This document shows, piece by piece, positions 36,206-46,770 of a stretch of DNA of 64,000 nt; position 1 is the first letter of the stretch; every line of letters starts with the position of its first letter. The notes beneath the pieces are model-generated. The model made no database searches and was not told where the DNA came from. It saw nothing but the letters and a program-made list of their open reading frames with translations. Position numbers and translations under genes: made by a program. The stretch spans positions 62,001-126,000 of the forward strand of contig WBMZ01014035.1 of NCBI GenBank assembly GCA_013400975.1, in the 5' to 3' direction. Origin of the DNA: Atrichornis clamosus. Its lineage: Eukaryota; Chordata; Aves; Passeriformes; Menuridae.

Positions 36206-38808
36206 CAATACCAAGCCTCAGATTTTCCCTTTAGACTCAAAGGCATCACTGGTGGGTAGCAATGAAAAGGGAATGACACCGAAGCTGGACATTTCAGAGC
36301 AGGACAAACCTGGTAATGTTGTACTGTCTCCAAGGAATAGGCAGGTTTGGGGTGGGATCACAGATTCCTCCAAACCTGAGGCAAGGGAGAGGAGCAAAGT
36401 TTGGCTGCAGAGTGGAGACCTCACTTCCAGGTTCCACAACCACATCCCCCCATTCCTCCACCTCATCCATCATCTGGGAGAGGTGTGAGTTTGCATCAGA
36501 CGTCGGAGAACCCGTTTGGCCTTCAAAAAGATGGGGAGTATTTTTTGAAATCTGACTTCTGCTGGGATGGGAAAGTGTTTTCTTCTCCTTATTTGCATTC
36601 CAGTTCCATCCCCAGGCTGAAGGGCAGGTGAGGGCAGGTGCCAGGGGGGATGATGAGCAATAGGTCAGCTTGCAAGCTTGCCAGATGAGTCAGGGAGAAG
36701 CCAGAGTTTTGAAGCTTTTTGCTGCACCTACTGCAATATTTGGTGCTGGGGAGCATTTCTAGGCTCTCCTCCAACTGAACAGCCAAGCAAAGTTTTCTCT
36801 TGTACTTTAGGAGCTTCAGCACCAACTCCCAAGGCTGTTCAGGGCGTTCCAGAAGTGCCATTTCCAATCCTGATGCAGTTAACTCTGAGTGATGCTTGCT
36901 TGGCTGGAATAGATCACGAAACTCAGGTCCTGACAGGATTAATGCACTGGAAAAAGACTCGAGTCCTCCAGTGAGGCCGGGTGCTCTTTTAACACAGCAA
37001 CTTTATGAGTCCCATATGTGGCTGGAGAGTTTTGGAAGAACCAGAAATCCTCCAGTGGGAAGATGTTTAGTGAAGAAAAATAGTAGAAGCAACAAAATGA
37101 ATAAGCAACTGGGGGAAGTAGAGACACGAGGGAAATGTTTTCATCTGCAAATATGGTTCAGTCAATAGCTGGATGAGAGGCACTGGTATTAACACACATC
37201 TGAAAGCTGGGAAGTTCAAAGCAGAATGAATCTTTGGGCACAATAAAGTAAAGGAAGTTCAGAGGAGAATGGATCTTTGGGCACAGTGAAGTACAGGAGG
37301 TTATGATATAGATGTCCAGGCAACTGAAACGCTGTAAGAAAACAAAGGAGTAAAGGCACGTTCTTCTTCCTCCTGCTTAGCCTTTCATAGGGTGAGATTT
37401 AACTTGTGCTATCCCCGTTACATCCAAGAGGCTTTGCCGAGGGGGTTTCATCAGTTCTGCACAGCTCTCAGCCCCCATTTCGAGTCAGAACGTTTCCCAG
37501 AGCCTTTCTGCAGGAGGAACTTTCTTGGAGGGTGGGGATCTGAGCGTCGCTGTGACAGAGAGTGATTCAGCCTGGCACCCTGCTCTGACCCCAGTCTCAC
37601 CTTGTTCCTTCCCAAGCCTGTATTTGCACATCTCTTTTCTTTCTGCATGTTTGAACTCAATAGTTTGGGTTTTTTTAAGGACTGTTAAGGGACTATTTAT
37701 TGGATGGTGACAAATCTGCCATCTGAGGAGCTTTCCTAATAAACCAGATTATTTTTGTTGATGCTGGTAGCTACAGAAACCAGTATCTGCCATAGATCTG
37801 CATCATCTGTTTCGACTCTACACTCCTCAGGAGAGCATCTGCTGGTTTCCCGCTTGTGCTGATGCCACGTTGTGATCAGGAACTTAAATACTCACACGGG
37901 GTAACTCTCCCCACCTCACTTCTGCCCATTGATTTCCACATGGGTTGTTCAAAGCCCTGGGGGATTCCCTGTGATGGATCTGGGACTGGGGTCATATGGA
38001 AACAGATTAAGGGTAAGCAATAAGCAGCAATAAACCACATCCATGCAGCTTTAATACCAGCAGTCGAGAAGCATCCCGGAGTACAATTCCATTGATTTTA
38101 GTGGAATTATGTCATGCATTCATTTGAGCCAAAACCATGATATATATTCCTGAGCTCCTGAAAACCCTGTTGGAATTTATCCTCCAGTGGAGGTTCCATT
38201 AAAATAAAGAGCCGCCAGTTTTACCCATTGATCAGAACATATTGTAACAGAGAATATCGTAACCCAGCCCAGCAGAGAGATTGCAGGAGACCCCACAGGA
38301 GGTTGACCTTTTGGTGTGTGGCACAGAGATTGCTGGAAAGAAGGGAAAAATTAAGGAGTTATTTGCTGAGGGCACCCAGGGGCACTAAAACCCCCGCATT
38401 ACAGCGGGCTTGGACTGTTGCTGTGCCCTTTTTATTCAGCTTACAAAAGAAGCCCCTCTCATGAAACAGATACAATATTTTTGCAGCCGGTGACAGGAGA
38501 GCTTTGACAAATTTTAGCTCAGCTCACTCGGAGGGAACAAAGGCTGCCGAAGTGAGTCAAGTTCACTCCTCAGTAGCCATGACAACACTTTCAAGAACTC
38601 ACAGTTTGGGGAAGAAGGGAAATAAATACTGATTGGCGACACAAAGTGATCCATTACGGCTCCCCCATTATCTCTAAGTACCTGGACAGCTCCGAAGTTA
38701 AGAAAGGAATGCTCGGTGGCATCCTGGAGAGCAGGCGGGATGTGTTTCATCCCAGCTGATGTCAGAGCTCAGGGAAAGGCAGTGCAGAGGGTCCAGGATG
38801 CTGCAGAC
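36206..38808. other. Unique DNA with one tandem duplication
   Basis: Besides the 43-bp duplication at 37,214, 38,030-38,230 is AT-rich and lacks repeats. No exon is recognised. Confidence 0.55.
37214..37299. repeat. 43-bp tandem duplication
   Basis: 37,214-37,256 and 37,257-37,299 are adjacent 43-base units, both containing ATCTTTGGGCACA, with about seven differences, so not a recent assembly effect. Confidence 0.9.
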
Positions 38809-39631
38809 CCATCCGGTGTGTCCTGGGAAAGCCGGGGAAGGAGGTGGGACCAGTTCCCTCCTCCCTTCGCTTGGGTGTTCCTGGGAGACACCGTGGCCTC
38901 CAGGACTGCACCAGAGGAACGAAACAGGAACAAAATGGTCATCCTGAGGTGCCTCCGCGTAAATCCAGGAGTGAGTTTGAGGTGCTGCAGGAGCAGCAGG
39001 GGAACACTGGGATGTCCAGCATGCTCCATCCTGCTGGCCCCTTGTCCAGGCTTCCAACCAGCTGGAGGACAGGAATACCATAAATGGCTGCAACTACTTG
39101 CTAAATGGAAGTGCATCCTGGCAAGTGCTTGCCTTGCAAGTCACATCTGCTCTTTTAAAGTCTATTTCCCTTCTTTCCATTCCCCGAGGAAGTTTGCTAG
39201 AATTTTATTAGGTTTCTTCNCCATCCGGTGTGTCCTGGGAAAGCCGGGGAAGGAGGTGGGACCAGTTCCCTCCTCCCTTCGCTTGGGTGTTCCTGGGAGA
39301 CACCGTGGCCTCCAGGACTGCACCAGAGGAACGAAACAGGAACAAAATGGTCATCCTGAGGTGCCTCCGCGTAAATCCAGGAGTGAGTTTGAGGTGCTGC
39401 AGGAGCAGCAGGGGAACACTGGGATGTCCAGCATGCTCCATCCTGCTGGCCCCTTGTCCAGGCTTCCAACCAGCTGGAGGACAGGAATACCATAAATGGC
39501 TGCAACTACTTGCTAAATGGAAGTGCATCCTGGCAAGTGCTTGCCTTGCAAGTCACATCTGCTCTTTTAAAGTCTATTTCCCTTCTTTCCATTCCCCGAG
39601 GAAGTTTGCTAGAATTTTATTAGGTTTCTTC
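38809..39631. other. Assembly join: single N between two identical 411-bp copies
   Basis: 38,809-39,219 and 39,221-39,631 appear identical by eye and are separated by the N at 39,220. The second copy runs on into a TTC and poly-T tract at 39,629-39,651, where the first contig presumably stopped. The sequence itself is unique DNA with no recognised gene. Confidence 0.92.
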
Positions 39632-41316
39632 TTCTTCTTTTTTTTTTTTTTAATTCATCTTTTTGGATGTAATAGCTGCCCTCCAGCTATATCTCTTTTT
39701 TGCTTCTCATCCAGACAGCTTCTGCCACTGCTGATACCCATCTGGACTGTGGGAAACCAGAACCCTCACTGAAGAGTAAAGGGTCAGTAGAAGCTTCAGA
39801 GTGTTCACAGCAGAGGAAGAAGGGATTGGGATCAATAGTTGCTGTGCCCAGGCTTCCTCTGCAACTCCCAAATGGGGTCAACAGGGCAGGAGACAGGGTA
39901 ATGTTCCCTGGAATTGTGTCTCATCCCAGGCAGAGGGTCAGGAACAGTGAGGCCTTTATTCCCTTCTGTCCAGTGTCATTAAAGTAAAAAAAAAAGAGTG
40001 ACAAGTGTGGGATTGATGGGGACCACAGTGATGCAATGGTCTGTTCCTTAGGAGCAGAGCTGAAGGCATCCACATCTCTTCCAGAGCCTCCTGAGAGGTC
40101 CAGAGCCTCCTCAGATGGCTCCAGGAGGCCTGGAGAGCGAGCCCTGCTCCACAGGGGGCAGAGATTTCATCCCTGTGGGTGAAAGTGCAGACATCCAGTA
40201 AAGGATTGAGCACATCCTGAGAGAGCTTCAGCTGTTTGCCCACCCAGGTGTGTGGGGTGCCTCCACATCTGCACCCCCAAAGCCTGGAGTGGGTCACAAG
40301 CACCACACCACCCCCAACACTCCTCCTCTCCTCTGTCCTGCCCCAGTGCAGCTCCGAAATCTCCTTTCCTTGCACTGAAAACTCTCCAGACACAACTGCA
40401 AATTCTGCGGGCATAAATTGTATTTATTATTATATTGATCTAAAACGTGAAATTTTCACTAATTCTAAAATATTTACTAGTACTGGCAAGCAAAGAAACC
40501 CCGCCTCTCCTGAGGAAACAAAGTTGGTTGTGCATGGAGGTGACTCCCATCACCACACCAAGAACTAAGGGGAGGATTTTTGCCTTCGTCTGTGCAGGAC
40601 TCTGTGGTCTCACCAAGGAATATTGTTCCAGGCGGGATCAACTTCCCAAACTTACCCATGAACAAAAATGTTTTCCGTCAGAGTAGTGAGAAATGCTTCC
40701 ACTTCATTCAAATGAAAAAAAGTTTCATTTCAATTCCAGTCTTGTTTTATAACTTAGTTTTTATCATACAGAAAAAAAATATGGTGAAGGTTGGCAGTTG
40801 TGTGGGGCCCAACATGATAAAGTGAGGCAATAAGAAAAGAGTCTATTAAAGGAAAGGCATCCTATTAAAGGGCAGGCATTAGAAAAGTCAAACACCTTCA
40901 GAACCTCCGTGTTTTCCAAGAAGTGGTGATGAATAGGGATTAACAGCTATTAGGAGCCTCACTGGAAGCTTGGCCATATCAAACAGGGAGAGGAGGAGGT
41001 AACCTTCAGGTTCATGATCCATCACCAGCACTTGGGAGGTCTCCTCGTGCGTCAAACTTTCAGCAGCTCCTCCTGAGGCACTGGAGCTGCAAATGCTCCA
41101 GGTTGAATCACTTTGTTGTGGTGAAAATCTTCCACCCTGAGCCCCTGGACAGGCTGAGCCACTCTCCAGCCCCACTGGTGGCACAGCTGTGACCTCCAGG
41201 GACCATCAGAAGCCCCTCAGCAGGTGACCCACAAGTAGGTGCCAGCATGGAGACCTCCCCTAAATGAAGGGGTTTTTTCAGCTTTTTATTCACACCTTGG
41301 CAAGGCTGAGAAAGAG
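39632..41316. other. Unique DNA after the false duplication
   Basis: Starts in a poly-T tract. No repeat or gene recognised. Confidence 0.55.
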
Positions 41317-41452
41317 ACCACAGGATCCTGGAGTAGCTTAGGTTGGAAGGGACCTTTAAAGGTCATTTCTTTCAACCCCCCTGCGGTGAGCAGGGACATC
41401 TCTGACTAGGTCGGGTTGCTGTTCATCCTAGCCTTGAATGTTTCCAGGGATT
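41317..41452 (-). mobile_element. CR1 LINE 3' fragment
   Basis: TAGCTTAGGTTGGAAGGGACC, GGTGAGCAGGGACATCTCTG and CTTGAATGTTTCCAGGGAT. It stops where the second CR1 starts about 12 bases on. Confidence 0.87.
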
Positions 41453-41463
41453 TTGCTTTTCCT

Positions 41464-41685
41464 AGAATCAGGGAATCATTTAGGTTGGAAAAGCCCTTTC
41501 AGATAATCAAGTCCAGCAGCCACCACTGACCCATGTCCCCAGGTGCCACATCCACGGGACTTTTAAATCCCTCCAGGGATGAGGACTCTACCACTGCCCT
41601 GGGCAGCTGTGCCAGTGCTTGGTAACACTTTAAGCGAAGAAATTTCCCCTAATATCCAACCTAAACCTCCCAGCAGCTGTGCCTT
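41464..41685 (-). mobile_element. CR1 LINE 3' fragment beside another CR1
   Basis: AGAATCAGGGAATCATTTAGG, ACCCATGTCCCCAGGTGCC and CCACTGCCCTGGGCAGCTGTG. The close abutment with the copy on the left suggests insertion into the older one, but the older element's continuation on the right is not seen. Confidence 0.92.
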
Positions 41686-43502
41686 CCAACCTCAGATGTC
41701 TCCAATGCTTCTTGGGTACCTTTTATTTTTTTCTAGAAAAACAACATTACATGGAGACTGTAGGAACTCAGCTCCTTCAGAAACCAGACCCCTCCAGAAC
41801 TCCCAGGCTGTGGATTGGAAACCAGCTCTTTTAAAGAAAACACTCCCAAGTCTTTGAAATCCCTCCCTGCACCCGGGGCTTTGCAAACCTCCACTCACTC
41901 TTGGCATCCGTCTCCAGATTGTGTCACTCGCCAGCTCAGTTAAGAAGTTGATTTGAATATTGTTTTATCACACTGAGCTTTGCAGACAGCATTGAGTCAG
42001 CTTAAAACCAGCGCAGTGTGTACTGGCTCCCAGTTAATTATAGGCATAAAACATAATTTACTCCAGTGAAAGGAAATACTTGGAACCCAGAGGGCTCTTC
42101 GCTGCAGACGCCGGTGCCTGCGCAGGGTTTTGTTTTTCCCCCGTTATCTCAGGGAGGGTTTGGTGGCTGTGGGATTACAAAGCTTTGAGGGCCGTGTCCA
42201 GACATCCCCTGGTGCAGGGGTGATCACAGCGAGGATGTTCTGCAGGTTTTTTGCAAAGAGCAGTAATACAACCCTCAGGAAAGAAAGGAAGAAATTGCAC
42301 CCCTAGGAAGTAATTGCCTGTCTCTTGCCTGGGGTTTCTCTGAGGGGCACCAACTTCCCCAGGTACCTGTCTTCCCTTCAGCAGGGTCTGGCTTGGTCCC
42401 TAAAGAATTTTTTCAACAGTTTGGTGCTTCCTCCTGTTTCAGCTCTCCAGGCAGCAAATAGTCATGGTTCTCATGCCCTAATTGAGAATTTTTTTTTCCC
42501 AAAGCCACACACTTGCAGTGTGCCCCCCTCTCAAACCATTCACAGGAGCTGCATCCTGGTGGTTGTCCCTGCCTGAATATCACAGGGGAATTTATTTCTA
42601 TCCCAGGGACTGGATTGCCTCTTAAACCTCTCTAACAAATCCCTCTCATTAAATAAATCTTTCTCATGAAATCACCTGAGAGGTGAAGGGAGACAAGGGG
42701 TGATCAGGGCCCTCCTCACTGTGGTTGTAGCTCATGGGCACGGCCCAAGCGCAGGACTTGGAGTTATTGTGGGAGCATTTGCACGTGGGAGAGTTTCTCT
42801 CCCCTTGTCCAGGAGAGGGTGTGTGGCCCCAGAGCAGCTCTGAGGTTTGCCCAGGGGGTTCAGGGTTGAAGGCTCAGCGTTTTCTCACAGAAAGGTTGCC
42901 TTGGATGAGCGCCCAGGCACGGAGAGGCAGCTGGGGAAGGAGCGTGGCTGAGGACATACGGCGGAGCTGCGGCAACAGCAACCCACCCTCTCCCTCAAGC
43001 TGTCAGGAGTGCTTAAAATTGGTATGAGAAGAGCAGGCACAAGCTGGAATATCCGGGGAAGCTCTGGTGGGAACAGCTATTGCTGATGAGCACTGGTAGG
43101 GCTAATCTTGGAGGGGGACACTTTGTTCCCAGCAGCGTTTGAGATGCTTGGGGAGGGCAGGAGCAAGGGGGGAATGTTGTGCTGATGGAATAGCACATAA
43201 CCAAATTGTCTGCCCTCACCTCCTGCTCCTCTCTACTGAATGAAAAAGCAACTTGTACACTTTCTTTTTTAGGAGATCTGGCAGGAAATTTAGGTGCTCT
43301 CAGGTTTCTTCCCACCAGAGCATCCGCAAAGCAGCAGGGAGGGAGTCAAGGGAAGGACAAGCTTTAATTTGTCTGGCCAGAAGCTCTTCTTGAGAGAGAT
43401 ATCACGTTATGAGGGTGAAGTTGATCCTATCTAAACATTTCTGTGGATTCCCTCCCTAGATTTGCTCCAGCACTGATGCAGGGGCAATGAGAGGGAGAAC
43501 CA
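41686..43502. other. Unique DNA, possible conserved stretch
   Basis: 41,935-42,075 has ordered TAAT-type motifs (CAGTTAATTATAGGC, ATAATTTACTCC) and no repeat signature. It is a candidate for alignment, not a gene. Confidence 0.35.
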
Positions 43503-43921
43503 AGTTGATCAGAGGGATGGAGCAGCTCTGCTGGGAGGAAAGGCTGAGAGAACTGGGATTGTTCAGCCTGGAGAAGAGAAAGCTTTGGGGTGACTGAGCT
43601 GGGGCCTTTCAGTGCCTGAAGGAAGCGACAAGAAACATGGAGAGAGACTATTTACAAGGGCCCGGAATGGCAGGACAAGGGGGAATGGCTTCACACTGAG
43701 AGTGGGGTTAGATTGGATATTAGGAAAAAAAGTCTCTACTGTGAGGGTGGTGAGGCCCTGGCACAGGTTGCCCAGAGAAGCTGTGGCTGCCCCTGGATCC
43801 CTGGAAGTGTCCAANGGCTTGGAGTGGGATAGTGGAAGGTGTCCCTGCCCGTGGCAGGGGGTTGGAACTGGATGGTCTTTAAGGTCCCTTCCAAAACAGG
43901 CCATTCTATGGTTCTACAATT
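43503..43921 (+). mobile_element. CR1 LINE 3' fragment, about 420 bp, holding an assembly join
   Basis: It has the GGATGGAGCAGCTCTGCTGG block, TTCAGCCTGGAGAAGAG, GGGGAATGGCTTCACACTG, TAGATTGGATATTAGG, CTGTGGCTGCCC and the 3' end. At the N (43,815) about 14 bases of the usual CCAGGTTGGACAGGG stretch, and then a further block after CTTGGAG, are missing. Confidence 0.93.
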
Positions 43922-45399
43922 CCAGGAATATAACAGCCCAAATCTGATAAAGGTCAAACTTCCTGGGGAAACCGAGGCACTGGATGCACCAGGGGCATGA
44001 CCCCAAATCCCAGCAAACCCTTAAAGGATCTCAGAGAGAAACCAGCACTTGTGGCTCCAGCAAGCACTGCCAGCCAGCAACAAACCCTCTTTAGGTTTTA
44101 TGCAAGTGATAACCAACCAGAAATGTGGTCCTCTTCTTCCTCACCAGCACATGCCGAATCCCACAGCATCTCTCAGAGGAATTACCCTGTACCAGCACTG
44201 CTGGAACATCTCCTGGGTGTCTCCAATCTGCCTGCCTGGGGACATGAGCAGCAGGACCAGCAGGGAAACAGAAGCTCTTAGAAGAGCAATGTCCATCACA
44301 TTCGGTATTTTATCATGATTCCTCTTCTCTGTTTTAATGCACTGTGAGGAGATGGGAAGCTTTGCTCCAGATCTGGGAAGAAAGGACCCCAAAGGGAAAG
44401 AGAAGTCGCCCACAAGCCTTGGAGGTGCAGAACCAGGGAAACAACAGAGGCATAAAAAAATAAACCAGAAAAAAAAAGCAAAAACGCCCTTAAAATGTTG
44501 TTTTGTTTCTCTTGCCATTGCTTGTTCTGCTGCAGAGGAGTTTGAAGTTCTCCATTTCCTGGGTGTGCTACAGGAGCAGCAGAGTTGAGACACAGGCTTT
44601 TAATGAAGTTTATGTAAATTTGGTGATGTTTATACTTAGCAGAACAGATTTAGGAGTACTAATAAAGCAGCAGATGAGGCGTAGAAAAGAGCTGGTGAAG
44701 TTTTCCACCACTGTTATTTTTTACCTTCCTCCCACTATTCCCAACAAAAAGAGTCTGTTTCTGTTGCCAGTTTCTCTTCACAACAAGTGCTTCTGAAAGG
44801 CTGTTTATCCCTAAATGCTGCTGAAGCATCTCCCAAGTCACAGTTCAGTTGTGTCTCATCTCCTTTCCTTCAGGAGCAACCAGGAACAGTTCAGCCCATA
44901 TTTGATTTCCCTTCAAGCAAATTAATTTTTCCCAACTCCACTGGTGGATCTCTGTTCACTGCCATGGGAGCACTGAGGCAGGACAAAACAAAGCCAGGAT
45001 GTTGGTTAGGCATGGCCAGGCTGAAGCTGAAGCAGCCTCTTCCTTTGGAAGGAGGCGAGGGTTTATTCTGGGTTTGGATTCAGGGATGCTGAGTGTGAGC
45101 AGGATGAGCTGCATCCCTGGGGAGGAGGAGGAGGCAGAGCTGGCCCTGCCCAGTGGTGGGTGGTGACTGATCCTGTGGCTGCAAGGAGAAGAGCAGGGGC
45201 CACCAGAACAGCCAAGTGTTGCAGGAAACCCTCGGGAGGAGATGCTTGGGAGCCCCACCCCTCCTGCCACACTGCCACAACCTCTTTCAAATATTTTCTG
45301 CTCACCCCAGGAGTGTTCCTGTGAAGAAATGAGGCAGGTTTGGGGCTCATCAGAATTGTGCATTGCTGTGGGTAACCTTCAATGCAGGTCACTCTGGAT

Positions 45400-45461
45400 A
45401 TTCCCTACCAATCCCCCCCTTGGCAGATGGATTCCCTACCAATCCATCCCTTAGCTGGGAT
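45400..45461. repeat. 31-bp imperfect tandem duplication
   Basis: The two units both start ATTCCCTACCAATCC and then diverge. Confidence 0.65.
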
Positions 45462-45574
45462 GGGGTTTCCAAGGAGGGGAGGGTGCTCTCAGGGTCCCTT
45501 TCCTTCCTTTGCACTCTTGAGGAGTTCCCACTGAATAAAGCGCTCAGGAACTCAATGAGATGAACCCTCTGGAC

Positions 45575-45684
45575 ACAGTCCTGTGCCATGTGCTCTGGGG
45601 TGGCCCTGCTGGAGCAGAGAGCTTGGACCAGATGATCCCGCTGTGGTCCCTTCCAGCCTGACCCGTCCTGGGATTCTGAGATTT
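45575..45684 (+). mobile_element. CR1 LINE 3'-end fragment, another subfamily
   Basis: GGACCAGATGATCCCGCTG, GTCCCTTCCAGCCTGACCC and GGGATTCTGAGATT form a CR1 3' end differing from the other copies here. The left boundary is uncertain. Confidence 0.75.
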
Positions 45685-46257
45685 ACAGGCTGTGTCCGTA
45701 TTGGCTGGGTGATGGATCCTCCCTGGCTGCATCCAGCCTCTCCCAGCCCTTTATCCAGCCCTGTTGATTCCCTCCCTGCCCCTGGCATCCCTCAAAACTG
45801 CTCCATTTGGTGAAGGGGAGCAGTCTTCGGTAGCAGAGATGTTTTGATTCATCAGAGGCCAACATGAAATGGAAGGGTTTGCTAATTATTAGAAGCTACG
45901 AGGCACTGATACAGAAATAACAGGAAAATTTCCTACTTATGGCACCTTCCTGCTTTGCTTTTCATTAAGAAAAGGGGCAAGGTCTAAATTTAGGACTGGC
46001 ATGGCCAAAGCTTAGGTTTGAGATGAGGTTTCACCACACCTATTCCTACAACACAAAGAGAGTCCCGGAAAACATAAACCCCCCATATATTAGCAAGAAA
46101 TCATGATTACCTTGTTTTTTTTTTTTTTTTACAGGAACCAGCCATCTGTTTTATCAACATCCACCAGCACTTTTATGCCCACCAGGGAGAAACCTTGCAG
46201 AAGTTGTATGTCAGTAAATCAACACCACCGAGCTGAGTATCATATCCAGATTTTCAT

Positions 46258-46770
46258 GGAATCACAGAAATTCCAGGTTGGAAGGCACTTCAAGGATCAC
46301 CTGGTTCAACCTTTCCTGGCAAAAGCACAACCCAGACAAGATGGTCCAGCACCATGTCCAGCTGAATCTTGAAAGTGCCCAGCATTGGGAAATCCCCCAC
46401 TTCCCTGGGGAGCTTATTCCCGTGGCTGATGGTCCTCATTGTAGGAATTTTGCCTCTTTTTTCCACTCAGAACCTCCCCAGGAGTGTCTTGTATCATCAC
46501 CTCTCATCTTTACCGTGTGACTCCTCATAAAAGGAAAGTCTCCATCTTCTTTGCAGCCCCCCTTTAGGTGTTAAGGTCTCTCCCAAGCCTCAGGATTCCC
46601 AACCCAGTTCTCTCAGCCCTTCCTCACATGGTAAATTCCCAGTCCTTTGATTGTCCTTTCTGGACCCTCTCCAGCCTGTCCACGTCTCTTTTGCATAGTG
46701 GGGATCAAACCTGGACACACCTGGAATACTCCAGATGTGGCCTGAGAAGTGCTGGGTAGAGTGGAATAAT
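46258..46770 (-). mobile_element. CR1 LINE 3' fragment, about 510 bp
   Basis: From left: GGAATCACAGAAATTCCAGG, a CAACCTTTCCTGGCAAAAGC block, AGTGCCCAGCATTGGGAAATC, CCCTTCCTCACATGG, CTGGACCCTCTCCAGCCTG and CTGGAATACTCCAGATGTGG. With the copy at 30,089 it is the longest CR1 in the window. Confidence 0.9.

Noticed and set aside
38716..39495. Plus-strand frame of 259 codons
   Set aside because: It crosses the N at 39,220 and reads the falsely duplicated 411-bp unit twice.
40150..40170. CTCF-like CCACAGGGGGCAGAG; also 58,296-58,312
   Set aside because: Each departs from the CTCF core by at least one key base or spacing; too weak to call from one sequence.
46110..46215. Strong poly-T/ACAG acceptor followed by a possible short exon ending near GTCA|GTAAAT
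   Set aside because: The T run may be a simple repeat; the peptide between is not recognisable and no partner exon was found.
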